A DNA stretch of 64,000 nt from Lumnitzera littorea (GCA_024138015.1 JAMXBB010000012.1:19158110-19222109); one strand, 5' to 3'. Shown: positions 22,021 through 34,800, numbered from the stretch's first letter. The notes: generated by a model not told the origin, from the sequence alone. Translations and numbers: made by a program.

Positions 22021-24347
22021 TGTCGAGTCTGATTTTTCGGTTTTTTGTTTATAATATTAATTTCTCATTTCTTGATTAATACTAAACCCTTACCTATTTA
22101 ATATTAATCCTCGACTAAAGAAATTGAGAAATTCCGGTTTTTTATTAAAAATAATTTTTGGAGTCGCCACTCGACCGAAGTCGGGAAAAGAAAAAGAAAC
22201 CGTAATCAATTAGATAGATTGATTACGATTTAGCTACCGGTTTTTGATTTCAATTTTAACAAAGAACTAGAGGGTTTCGAATTCGGGGGCTAACCTATTA
22301 AACCCTAACGGGTACCACTATTTATTTACCGAAATTAGGATTATTTTTCTAATTGTAATATTTAAAATAAATAGATAAATAAACAAAAGAAAAAGAACCT
22401 AAGTTTCTATATATTTTATCGTCGCCCCAAAGGTGCCTACGTACCCGCTAGCTGAGATCAGACGATCGTAGTTCTTTCCAAAAAACTTTAGTGTGTTGGT
22501 TGATTTTAATTTTGAAAACTGACTGAGTTTACGTGTTTAACTGATTTAGTTTATTCAAAAATAAATAAATAAATAAAGGACCCTAACTCATAAGTGATCA
22601 AAAGACTTCCTAAAACACTATAATCTTTTTGTAAAAAATTTTCCTTTTGTTAATTTTTGTTTCTAAAAATAATTTCCTATATGAGAATTTCTAAAAAAAA
22701 CTAATTCTAAAGGAATCCTAGACGAATGTATATATATATATATATATACATATAAATATGCATCTACACTATTTCTATTTAACAATTATCCTCTTAAGTG
22801 AATTAACAATATTAGGGAATATACCTAATATAAAAGGTAATCTTAAAGATTTTTAAAACTAATGTATGTATAATATTAAATAGTTGAAGATTTCCTAAAC
22901 TAATGCAATCATATACATATACTATATTAAATAAACAAGGAACTAATAACATAGTAATAAAAACAATAATAATCATAATCAAATAATAAGTAATAAATAA
23001 AAAAACTAACTATCTAATTAACGAAACTATCTAACTAACGAAACTCACCTGATCGTGTAATAAGGGGAGTGCTCGTGTTCATTTTCAGACCAGTAGGGGG
23101 CTGACCATTCACCAGTTACCGTCGTCGTGCTACCGTTTTGTCGCACGGCTGGTTGCTACGTCGTGTTGTCATGCCTGTTGCAGTGGGACCGATCGTATAT
23201 GCGGTGCAGCGACGTCCGTGCTGATCGTGCAGGAATTCAGTTTGGCCTGAGCACCAAATTATTGATTGCTGCTAGTGTTATGGAGATATAAGATCGCTGG
23301 ATTGAGGATGTGGCAAGGGTTAGTCGCTGTGTATGCAGTTGGCATGGTAGAAGATGGGTTGATGACTGTTGCGTATGCGGACAAGAGAGAGGGGGCACTG
23401 TCATAACTGTTACGTGAATTTCAGGCCGTATCGTCCAGGGGATGCTGTCGCAGATTTCTCCAGTTGATCAGGCGATAGCAGCTGTCGGGGATTTCTCTAG
23501 GCGAAGCAGCTGTCGAAGCTTTCTTCGATCGATCAGGCGAAGCAGCTTCAATTGAGATGGCGTCAAGGGCTTGTCGGTTTGGAATTCAGGATGGGCTGGG
23601 GCTGGAGTTGCGACTGCAGTTGCGTCTGTGTGTGAGCACATACGGTTGATCAGAGTTGGATGGATTCGCTGCTACACAGTTTCCAGATTGCAGCACGAAT
23701 CCTGGTCGGAATTGACTAGGAATTTGGCTCAATAAGGACCGGATTTTTATTATTTTTTTCGTTGTAACGTGCGGTGTGTTTTATGAATAGAAACTGGATC
23801 CTCTCTTTTTCTGCATGTGTGTGTTGTTTATATTAAGTCTAAACCAAATCGTATCGTATTATATCATATCGTATTATATTCGATTCGTTAATTAAATTAG
23901 ATTCAAATTTAATTCAAATTTGATTTAACTAATATTCATATGATTTGATTAGATATGAATCCGATTTTCGTCTCACTTCTACTAAGTTATAGGTAGCTAC
24001 TGAGACTCGAACTCGTGACCTCCAACTAAATCCATCCAAGTACTCCGCTACTTATCCGTTAAGCTATTGGTCTGTGTCTTGACATTCATTATAATTAAAT
24101 TATATTTAAACTATCTGAATCTCTAAACTAAAATTTTTAATTAAACTAAAATTAACACTAACATTAAACTAATTATTCCTAATATAAATTACTTCCTAAA
24201 AATCTACAAAATCTTTATAATTTTTCCTTTTCTTATTTTTTTGGTATTTTCATTATTTGTTAATATCTTTTATTATTTTTGAATTAGAACCCTTTTTTGT
24301 AAAAATAAAAATTAAGACTATGGAGGGGCAAAAATCAGGTATCTACA
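22021..24347 (-). mobile_element. Solo LTR 2, 2.3 kb, inverted, with 5-bp target duplication
   Basis: On the minus strand the element starts TGTAGATACCTGATTTTTGC and ends GAAAAATCAGACTCGACA, with perfect TG...CA termini. It is flanked by CTTAA at 22016-22020 and 24348-24352. It is homologous to solo LTR 1 but lies in the opposite orientation and has its own duplication. The two are therefore independent insertions, not the paired LTRs of one element. The conserved 3' part contains GGAGTCGCCAC and GGTACC words found in many plant gypsy LTRs. A CAG/GTGAGT splice-donor-like site is present near 23045 on the minus strand. Confidence 0.9.
24000..24072 (-). other. tRNA-like segment inside solo LTR 2
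   Basis: On the minus strand an A box TAGCTTAACGG (24056-24066) is followed about 40 bases later by a B box GAGTTCGAGTCTC (24002-24014). The order and place match solo LTR 1, so the tRNA-like block is part of the LTR family. The stems do not close into a clear tRNA. Confidence 0.5.
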
Positions 24348-24352
24348 CTTAA

Positions 24353-24836
24353 CTTATTGTTGCTAGCAAATGAGAGCCTCCTTCCAATGTGCAGCGTTAT
24401 GCTCTAGGCTTCACAAGCCATAAGGAGTAAATCTTACTATCATAGCATTTCTTTTACAATGTTGCTGCTAAGTGAGACACTACCTCCTAAAGCGCACAAT
24501 GACCCCTACAGGTTTTAGTAGCATAGGACACCTCTAGGCTAAGAAGACTCATTATTTGATACAACTAAGCAATTGAAATAAATAATGAATAGAAGGATAG
24601 GAGGAAAACAATCAAATTTCATTCAATCAACAAGTTCTATTTGAAAGTGTTGAAAAATAACTCAAATACTGAAAAAAAAGGGGGAAGAATGAATTCGTTC
24701 TCAATAGCCATGAGTCAATAAAACAAATGAATATAGCCAAACTCCACTAAGGGTAGCAATCTAAACCTACTATGGACTCAAGGTGTGTATCGCTTAATAA
24801 ATCTTTTGCTTCATGGTCTATCTCCTCAATAGCATC
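24353..24836. other. Tat-like 3' untranslated region
   Basis: This continues the host element after solo LTR 2, with further diverged copies of the GTTGCTG/TAGCAAATGAGAG-type unit. It separates pol from the antisense mobile-domain pseudogene. No frame is open. Confidence 0.45.
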
Positions 24837-27800
24837 TTATAAGGATTGAATCCTTACCACTAGCTCACCTCGACTTCTTATAGTGGTACAATAACTAAGC
24901 AATGTCTTAGATTTAGTAGCAATGGGCTTTAAGCTAACAACCTTGAATTTTAAAAGATGATCCCCTTTAACATAGTTAATCAGTTGTTGTAGCTTATCAT
25001 CTGACAAAGACCTCCAAAACTTCTCAAGTAGTGATGCAACTTTCCTTAACATTTTCACTATGGTATTGGCCAACTCGGTCCTTAACATAGGAGACTCACT
25101 CCAAAAATCTTGGTCCATAGCATAAAGTTTCTCTTATGGTTCCAGTAGATAAGAAGGAATGTTGAATCCATGAAAGGATATTATCTCTAAGATGGCTTCT
25201 AGAGTTGTTACCATATCTCAATGAGACAAGTTAGCAATTAGAGGTAGAGAGACATCAATAGATGCTACATATACTTCACATCCATAAGTCCCTAAGCGTA
25301 GCAACGCATTTACATAAGTATCATCATCACTTGCCTTATTGACTGACAAAGTAATGTCCTATGCCTTAGGGGAATCATTCAACTTTTCAATTCCATTATC
25401 ATCATCATCATCCCCATACTGGACTAGAGATTCACCATAATCTACCAAGTCATCATCATTATTATTTGAAGCTACTACTGGTGTAGCAGGATCGCTCGGA
25501 CAAACTTTAGAGCTCAAGTTAGTAGCATCATCCTTCTTGCAGACTGCAATAGGAAAGCCCATCTCAACCTACAAGAGTAAAGAAATAAAGTTAAACAAAA
25601 TAAATAAATAAATATATACATATAAAAAATAACATGATACATCTATAGTTATTAAAATCGCGAGTCAAAAATACGATTTTATAAGTTTATGATTTTATAA
25701 TATTTTTTTAGTTAAAATAGATATAAAATTATTTATGTACTGACTTTTAGTAAAATTATGAATTTTCTTGTATGATTTTACAAGCTTATGATTTTATCGG
25801 TTTTATATGATTCTATGCATTAAAATGAAACGTAGAATCATGATTTTGACAACTATGGACACATCTAATAAAGTTATCTCTTGAGTAAATGCTCGCTTGG
25901 TTTGTCTCGAATCCACTAGTGGAGGCGAAGGGTGGTTGTTCTTAGACTTTAAAGAAGGCTTTACCCCTATTATTACACTAGGACATTCCAATTGTTTAGA
26001 AATAGCCCTTTGTGCATCTCCACTACCTTAAGACTTAGGCCTTGGGAGTTTAAAAAAGAATTCGTAACGATATACAGTAGGTGCATGAAGTGTATCACTT
26101 ACTGATGCAAAGGCATAAGCTTGGAACTCATCTAGGAAATTCGTCTAATGTGTCAGCCATCCAAGGGAAGTAACTCCAGAGTGATTAGTAGAAGGAAAGA
26201 ATAACTATCGCTTTCTAAGGTGAATCTTCCTAAAGTCGTTTGGCCTTAGTGACTGGTAACAAGATTCAAAACTCTTAGTTATGGTAATCAGGAGAGATAC
26301 TCTTTGATCAAAACCAAGTTGATGCGTAACTCGATGGGGAGAATACACCGTGACCCTTCGCTCTAAAAAGCAGTCAGCTAAGTCTTTATTGTGAAGAAGG
26401 GAAGGCAAGCTCCCTGGAATACACCATAAGAGGAACCTGGCTTGAGAATTGAGGATATTTTCTCGATTTTCCACTAAGATAACCTCATTGTCTAAGCTAG
26501 GAGGATAAAGTCCATTATTGTCTTCATATCTTACAATTTGCTCGACATAAGGGTAGAATGTGAATTTACCCTTAATGTCAATGAGCTATAAGAGTGACTG
26601 ATCATTCGATCCCACAACCTAGGCCCACGTTTTAAGAAGAGCAAGGCCGGCTTGGTCTTGTATAGGAGGAGGAGAAAAATGCCTTCAAAACCGTTTGCAA
26701 AAGAAAAGTTAAAGAAACACCAGGTCAACATGTGAAATGATCACATATTGACCTTTTGAACATATGGAAGTATAGTAATACAGGTCCAACCATTGGTAAA
26801 GTGAACCTAAGTAAAAGGGAATTAGAGTGAATCACTAACCTTGGGCAATGCGTATGGTTAAGAGGAAGAGTAGTGGACCAATATCTTCTTCGGGCCCTCC
26901 GAGGAATAAGAACAAGGAAAGCTAGAGCACAATGAAAGTGAAAAGTTCATACCTACAAAGACAGGATAGAGAATGTATGAGATAAAGAGATAACTACAAC
27001 ACTTGAATTAAAAAAAAAAAAAATAGAGAGAGAGAGAGAGAAAGAAGATATGAGGGTATTGACTCTTTCCTCATGACCTGGGCTTGGAACTTGAGGCCTA
27101 TCCTTCTTTCGCTCTTGCAAAACATGGCTTCTTCTTCTTCTTAGTATGGGTAGCTTGAAGGATGTTTGAAAGCTATACTCTTTATGAGAGGTTGTCGTGA
27201 TAGGAAGGTCGACTTGTTCAAAGCTGCAAAGATTCAATACATCTACATCTTCTAGTGTTAGAGTTATCTCCCCTTATGAAGTGATAAACGTGTGGGTCTA
27301 AACACTCTAAGGAGAGATGATTGCTGGCCATACTTCCATTCCACTCATTTGCAGGAACCACAACCCAGTAGAAGTGGCAATAACATAGAGGACTTTACCC
27401 TTCTTTAGTAAAGTCATGTATTTCGACTTCTCTATAATGTATGCTACCCAATCATCCCATCTAAAGGGTGGCTCCTTCAAGAATGAGAATTGAGTATTAG
27501 AGAGAAGTAGCTCTCTCCTCTCGTTTCTAAAGCATAACACTGAATCTCCCTTGATGGTGTCTTTAGAATTAGTACGAAGCTCGTGTTGGATAAATTGGAG
27601 ACCACCATCAATAAGAGGTGTTGCACATGCTTCTCGATACTTAGCTTTGTCTCAAAATGTATCTTTAGAAATAGTCTCGTCCAACCACTTATCCCGGGGA
27701 TACGGGATGGTTGGTGGATTTTTATCTTGATGTACCAATAAGTCTTTCATCTTCATTACTTCTATACTTCGATTTGGATTGGACTTCATCTCTTTTCCTG

Positions 27801-27950
27801 CGAGACCACAAAAACCAATATGTTTAATATATAAAGGAGCGAAAGCATTACTAAAGCAATTGTTATCATTACCCCTCTCATGTATGAAAGAAGTATGCAA
27901 ATTGAAAGGCAACCACTTAGCGTAGCTTTTGGAAGGTTCGTTAGCAAGAG
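24837..27950 (-). pseudogene. Antisense plant mobile domain (PMD) pseudogene
   Basis: Read on the minus strand, broken frames follow the order of plant mobile domain (aminotransferase-like, PMD) proteins. The N-terminal helix and Trp segment is FRWDDWVAYIIEKSKY (27540-27307). A sheet-forming segment HTFITS then GEITLTLEDVDVLNL lies at 27275-27210. The diagnostic box YSPHRVTHQLGFDQRVS with FARFLL-like context is at 26474-26205. An Asp-rich acidic linker (25440-25380) and a C-terminal helical, coiled-coil-like region with WRSLSDDKLQQL (25118-24837) follow. Stops and frameshifts separate the pieces. TTGTAG before 25573 looks like an intron acceptor. In Tat-lineage elements extra ORFs are often found antisense between pol and the 3' LTR. 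The position here, downstream of and opposite to the Tat-like integrase, fits that arrangement. Family assignment rests on motif recall, not a search. Confidence 0.65.
25646..25860. mobile_element. MITE, 215 bp, with 7-bp flanking repeat
   Basis: The left end TAGTTATTAAAATCGCGAGTC and the right end in reverse complement, CATAGTTGTCAAAATCATGA, form terminal inverted repeats. The interior is full of GATTTTATAAG/GATTTTACAAG words. ACATCTA flanks both sides (25639-25645 and 25861-25867). It lies inside the mobile-domain pseudogene, in a part that looks intronic. The superfamily is not certain; the duplication length would suit a hAT or Mutator-type element with one or two bases lost. Confidence 0.65.
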
Positions 27951-28619
27951 CATGATTTGAATGGTCGAATATAGGTAAGTTTTTTATTGTGCTTTGTTGT
28001 TCTTCTAACTTTTAACAAATCAAATTTGCAAAAACGGAAAGAACCATGAGGTTTAAATAAATAAATTCCTCAACATGCTACTTATCCAAGGAATTATGCT
28101 ACTGACCTCAATTCAGTGTAGCATGTATGAAGACTAAGGAGGTAAACACATAAGTGCACATGTGAACAATAAAAAGGAATGAAGAAATTGAATCTTTGAT
28201 CACCTGGCTGCTTGTTGAAAAGACTTAAAATAAGAGTATGGTGATCGAGATCTAAATGCGCATCCTTTTCATACCAATTTGTTAACTAAGAATAAAATTG
28301 AAGAAATAAGAAACAAAGTTGATGATAACACACCAGATAAGAGTCATACTTCAGATCATCAAGAATTGTGGTTATAGAGGCAATGGGTATCTCAATAGAT
28401 AATGAGCAAAAGAAATTAAATAAAGGAAAGTGGTTGGAAAGCAATTTATTGAAGCATATGATGAAAGTGGTTACAATTTATTGAGCAAAAGGAATTATAT
28501 TAAAGACATAAGATACAACTATCAATAAAAGAAAAAGGAAAAAAAAAAAAAAGGAAAGTATATGGAAAGGAAACATGAGGAAAGAAGTTGACCTATTGTT
28601 ATCAATTAATCTACTCACT
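27951..28619. other. Intergenic or retroelement-derived, unassigned
   Basis: This lies between the mobile-domain pseudogene and the inverted chromovirus-like LTR. There is a poly-A run near 28537 and no open frame or recognisable motif. Confidence 0.35.
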
Positions 28620-29590
28620 TGTTTACGTTGCTTGGTGATGCCACATCTAAGGTTAGCTTTGTCTGAAGTTGCTATGCACTATTGTTACTCCTATACACAT
28701 TGATGCAAACCGTGACAAAAAACAAACAAGACTGGTTGCTAGATGAGTCCAAGCTTATACAAAGCTTGAAAAGGGTTAATGGGAAAGGTACGAAAAGGGT
28801 GAGAATTGAAGAATGAAAACAATAAGCAAAACCTACGAACAGCTCTAGAGGATATGACACACCAATAGAACTTTTGAGGACTCACGGCATAATTTGATAT
28901 GACGCACGAATTGATCCAATGAGGTTACTCGCCACCCAACTTTGTTTAAGGGAAAGGATAAGAGTGATGCCGAGAGTAAACGAGTAGTGTTTATGCAAAA
29001 AAGAAAGTACTTAAGTGTATGAAAGGGTAATTTGATGATCTTATAACTATAAGTACAAGGATATTTATATCCGTAAACTAGGGCAACTTGCCCAAAGGGG
29101 AAAAGACAAAAAGAACATTTTCTAAAAAAGTAATGTACATGATACAAAAGGGTAAAAATGAATATACAAAGAAAACAATCATTGGTATTACAGATTCTAT
29201 ACATGATACTGTACACATGACGATATTACGTTGGCAAGGTTGTTAAGAGATGTGGACAAAAGTATGGACAGATGGGTTCATCCGAGTAGCGATGGCTTAG
29301 TCAGTTCAGTCTATCTCTCTCTCTCTCCCGGCTTCTCGGTAAGGAAGATGCCGAATAATCGGTCGACTCGGCAATAGAGAGTAATCGTCAACTCGATATA
29401 CTATACAATAATGAGTGGTCATACGACACGGTAGTAGAGGTGACTTAGCAAAAAGGTACTTAACCTCGGCAGAGGTTGGTTGGCATATAACGATTCGTCG
29501 TGCTAGCCCCTCTAGTCCTTGAGCTCGGTTGTAAGTTAGGGGTCCCATAACTTGATTCCCATCATACATGAAAATGACATTAGAGTGAGT
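28620..29590 (-). mobile_element. Chromovirus-like pol tail and LTR relic, inverted copy
   Basis: This is the reverse-complement counterpart of 16530-17450. At its high-coordinate end an 87-residue minus-strand frame (29569-29306) reads DGNQVMGPLTYNRAQG and GLARRIVICQPT. The plus-strand copy at about 16535 reads DGNQVIGPLT and GLERLARRIL with a stop. The homology continues through the LTR-like part to about 28620. Only the terminal part of this second element is present. Confidence 0.6.
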
Positions 29591-31120
29591 TTATAGTATG
29601 ACTATGATGGAATAACAACGAAAAGATCAAATCTTGAATATTAGTAAACCTGATTAGATATCACATTGCTACCAAGAGCACAATTTAGGTGGAGTATGTG
29701 ATGGTACTAAGAACTTGGCGGTGTTTTGTCATGGTTTAGAGTACTAATGAATTGGATTTGTAAAAAGGACAAGAGAAAAGTTTAAGAAAAATTATGCTTA
29801 AAGAAAAAAAAAATTGCATCTAAAGAAAAAAAAAATTGAAAATAAAGAGCGTTGTTATCGCGATCATTACTTCAAGAATTAAAGCCAGTGTACTTTATTG
29901 TTGTTGTATACATAGAGAATGAAATTGATAGACAATGAGTCCGATGTTGTCCACTATTGCTACCCTTGTCAATGCTTGTTAGCTATCGTCATTGCTAGTA
30001 TCTTTTTCTCGATGAGTTATTGTCTTAAGTCCCTTAAACGAGCAAATGCCACAAGGATTTAGGTGTATTTATAAACTTCGGAGTTGCGTGCGAAAAGATG
30101 CACCAAAAGAAATAATTCCCATGAGATTCATGAGCATCACCTATTTGTTTTATTCAAGATTTGGTCAGATCTTATGGTAGAAAAATAAGGGAGAATAAAA
30201 AAAAAAATTATATATATACATAATAAAAGAAAGAATCTATTTTGATGAAGAAAAAAAATAAGTGTCGCAGTTTGAGGTTGAGATCAAGATCTAATTAGGT
30301 TGGATATTGTTGTTAGTTATTTAGTGAGGGGAAATAATGAGATATTGTTAGTGATATTTAGTTGTGGAAGAAGATTTGATAGAAGTATTAAAGATTTAAT
30401 TTATTATAGATAAGATATTATAATATATTACCCGCTAATAAGGAGAAGATTTATTTTACTATGCAGTCATGTAAATAAAATAATAATAATAATAAATAAT
30501 AATATTAAAAAAAAATACCATATCTTATTGCAAGGACGTTGCCTCTGTACCCCCTACACTATTTTTGCGTAACACAACGTAGCTCTTACAATTTTTTCAA
30601 GGGGGCAAATATTTTCGTTTTGTTTCACAACACTTCAAAGCTCCGCTCCACTTTACGACAACACTACCTTGTTTACTAGTATGAATGAGACACATATACA
30701 CATACACATACGCACACACATATGCATATAACATGGCCAAATAGGATGTTATGAAAGCTCTAGATTCTTGTGAATGCATCAATGGTTTTATTTTTTTGTC
30801 AATGATTGTAAAATGGCTAAGAAATATTGAGAAAAGCCATTGCACACACATTATTTGGCAAGTTAATGTCATGAGAGCAATAAATCAATAGTGCAATACA
30901 AAAGCATATCAAAATATGTGTTCTTTGACAACAAAATGAATACCAGCATATCATGTTCAGCTTACTAGTAATCTAAAAGAAGCATTAATTCTGTAGATAT
31001 TGAAAGTAATCAAGCAAAAGTCAACATTCAGTGCATCTACATAACAGTTGAAGAAACAACTTCTAGAAATACTAAAACCCCCTCGAATGTGTCCAAGAGA
31101 CTTTTAGTTAGGGGGTAAAA
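29591..31120. other. Intergenic DNA with simple repeats
   Basis: No gene is seen. There is an (AAT)n tract at about 30479-30505, a CA/TA-rich stretch at 30690-30730 and several poly-A runs. A 91-residue minus-strand frame at 30597-30872 crosses the CA-rich stretch and is probably fortuitous. Confidence 0.45.
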
Positions 31121-31800
31121 TGTAGATAGTTAAAAATTGTTGAGATCATCCTATTATTTATTTAGGCTCAACTCCTTGGATTAGGTGACAAGGCCTAAGG
31201 AGTCTAGTCTATATTTGGGATTATTCATAGAGATTTGGCTTAGTGGGCTCAGAACAGGGATTGTTGAACCAGTCCATTCGCCTCCAACCTTTCCTAAGTA
31301 GGATAGTGCATTTATAAAGAAGGTTACTGACCTTAGGCTTATTAGCTAACTTATTCTGGATAACCATGAATTGAGCAAGCTCCATCTCATCTGTTGATTA
31401 CCTAGATGATCTGATGGATGTTATCATGCTGAAAAGCCTATAAATACCTAGCATTTCCTCATCATTTAGAACTCTTAAAGAGATCGGAGAAACGGTGTTT
31501 TATTGTGAAAATTCTATTCTCTAATATCAAATAGTGTTCAAGCAAAGAATTAATCTAATTCGTTCGAGCTACAAAGTGAATGCTTGAAGTCCCCTAAGGC
31601 TGCTTTATTTGTTACTTGTGCATTTGAGACACTAAAATTACCCGTTCCTCTTCCTTACTTTGTTCTTACCTAATCATCCATTCAAGTGATAATTTTGCTT
31701 CACTTATTTGAAGTTACGTATAGCGCGCTACTCACATAGCATGCACATGACCATTTCAATCGAACCCTTACTTCTATAAAAATAAACCAAGCTTTAGTTT
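31121..31800 (+). mobile_element. Possible LTR with TATA box
   Basis: The stretch opens TGTAGATAGTTAAAAATTG, has TATAAATACC at 31439-31448 and is followed by a leader-like CT-rich region. A related arrangement occurs at 39590-40100, where TATAAATACCC is followed by a similar TCCTCAATCATTT versus TCCTCATCATTT context. I could not find the other end or a target duplication. Confidence 0.35.
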
Positions 31801-34800
31801 GAACCACATAACTAACAACCCCTTACCTATGTAGGTATCGATATTTATATAAGAATGCCAATGGTACATGCAAATATATAAGATCATTAGGGAAATTATA
31901 AATTTAGTTTTTAACATTTAATTTTTTTCTATTTTAATCATTAACATTTGTAATTAAGTTTGCCGTAAATTTTTCATTAGATTTTCCATTTAAAATGATG
32001 TGGCACCATCTTATTGGTCTATGTACTCTTATTAAACAAAAAGTATAATAAAATATTTAAAACATAACTAAAGTAATAAAATAATTTATAAAATAATAAA
32101 TATTAAATGTAGAAAGTTTGGGAAGAAAAAAACTTTTGGTTAACTCAAGGTTAAGGGTAACTGGAATGATCACTTCTTAACAATAGGTCATGATCCTTTC
32201 TGTTTTTTAGAGTGAATCATGAGACTCATTGACACTCATGGGTGGCCACAAACTATTTTAGGGGGATTATGCAACTCACTATTAAGGAGTTACTGTTCTA
32301 ACCTCCTCAATACTGAGGGTTAGTCAAAATATTTTTTATTTTAATTTTTCCATATGTTTTCCTTTTTTAGATGTTTTAAATTCCTTTTTCTTATTCTTAT
32401 TAATTTATTCAATTGATGATCTACTAGCAGATGACATACTTGTAATAGGTGTGCAAAAATAAAAGATCTGTACTACTTAAAAATATTTGAGGAATAAAGA
32501 AACTGTTTAGTATAAACTAATTATGATATTCTTAAAGCTAACTCATATGTTAATAGATGATGTAAAAATAAAGACAAAGATTACTTCTTTTGGACTTTAA
32601 TGTCCACACAACTATTATTGATACGATCACCTTATATAATCAAATTAGTAAGTACACACTAATGTATAGTAGTAATTATATAGTAATAATCCTATATTGT
32701 GAATTTATAGTAAATACACATTTAAAATGTGGCAAATAGATATTAGTATGAAAATTAATAATCTATAATAAATCCACATTAATAATGTACATTTAAAACA
32801 GGGTAAATAGATAGGAAATATACATTAACAATTATTCCCTCATCCACACACATGGAATCTTAACTTGTAGAGGTACTTATTAAAATCCCATTCAAGACTT
32901 ATTGATGATATATAGATTGAGGATTAAATTACTTCTTCATTAGATTCCTCTTCAACGACGTAGAAAGGAGAAATAATTAATGACATGAGATTTTGTATAA
33001 AAAAAATCACGTATTGCTTACAAAAATAAATGCTAGGAAAAGAATAAGTAAGGTAAATTTAAACATTGAAACTCTATCAATACTTGATGAAAAGAGATCT
33101 TGTCAATAAATAAAAAGAGATAACAAGTACAACAATAATTATCTTAATACTAAAAATTTAAAACACACCATGTCCATTTGTAGAACCTTGATTAGAAAAG
33201 TAAAAAGCCACGAGTTTTTAGCAAGAGGATAACTTTTATGGAAAAATTAAGTATGAGTCACAAATAACCACCACCATCAAAATAAAAAAGGCTAGCAAAA
33301 CATATAAAAAGGACATTTATATAGATTTAGGAAAAGAAGAATACCAACCCGATCAACAAGAACCGCGAAAGAAAAAATATATATGCTGAGATAAAAAAAA
33401 AAAAATCAAATAAAGATAAAGCATATGACAATTGACAACATAATTGTTGTTTTTCCACTTTCTTAACAATTGTTGGATAACTTGAGTTATTTTTCCTTGA
33501 TCATAAAACCTACACTTTAACAACTAACATACTTCAAGGGCAACTTATATATTGCATTTATAGTTATATCTAAAACTATAACATCAACGTCTTTTGAGGG
33601 TAAAAAAAAAAAAAATCAATGGCACAATGGAAGTATCATTTGGTACAATGGAAAAACGATAATTTGAAAATGAAAAAAATGAAAAATATAAAATATTTCT
33701 AATGAAAGGTTCAAAAGTAATTAATGAAAATATTATAATAAAGGAGCATGGTTTAAAAAAATGCATAATATTAGATAATGTTTAAATTTTTATGAAGGTT
33801 TTACAATAAATAACAATCTTTAACAACTAATTCTTTTGGATTGTACCTAAAATGGCAATATCTTGAAAGAAAAAGAACGGAGCAATCTTTTATCAATTTG
33901 ATTATTTTATTGGAGGTCTTCTTAGTCATTACTTGATAGCCATAAGTTCTAGAACACATTCGAAGAAATCATTCTTATGAGACTAAAAATCGAGAAGAAT
34001 ATCAATCTATGTTAATAAGAATACCAATGTCTTTTGAAGATATAATTCATAATAGAAAAAGAAACCTGTGAAAATTCTTTCAAGTTGCTACCGCAATTAC
34101 CTTCATTAGTTCAATCTTGTCACTACAAGTGGAAGCAAGCACTTATTGTACATATAATGGATCATTTGGCTCCAAGGAAAACAAAAATTGAAAATGATAA
34201 AAATGAAAAAATCAACTATTTCATTGTTGTAACATTTGAGTCTTTTTATCAAGCCTAAAAGTGAAGAAAATTATTAAAAAGAAAAAAGAAAAAGAAAGGG
34301 GGCATGCTTTAGATAAAAATTTGGTAAAATTATGTAATAGTTAAATAAAAACCTTTATAAATTTTTTTTTTGTCAAATAACAATTTTAATATCCGAGTCT
34401 TTTAAATTGCACCTAAAATTGCAATAACTTGAAAAAAAGAAAAAGCAATGGAGCAAACCTTTATCAAGCCATAAGGTAAGACTCATTATTTCCAAATATA
34501 ATTTCTTACAGAATCAATTTGATTGTTTGCTGGACATCTTCTTGATCATAACTTAACAATCATGAGTTCAAAAATAAATTCGAAGAAGCCCCTTTCTCTA
34601 AGACATATTACTATGTAAAAGCTAATGAGAATAACATGAATTTATATTAATAAGAAATTAAACCGCAACATTGTAATAATATAAGTGAAACTTTTTTCAG
34701 TTATAATGCCTAGAAAGCTCCTAAGGATTAACCATCTCTGGAATAGTAAAGCATTGCTAATGTCACAATAAAGAAATATTGATTTAACTTTTCAAGAGAG

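Noticed and set aside
24000..24072. A functional tRNA gene
   Set aside because: A and B boxes are present, but the acceptor stem and cloverleaf do not close, and the block is part of an LTR family.
17943..24347. The two LTRs as 5' and 3' LTRs of one retrotransposon
   Set aside because: They are inverted relative to each other, and each has its own 5-bp target duplication.
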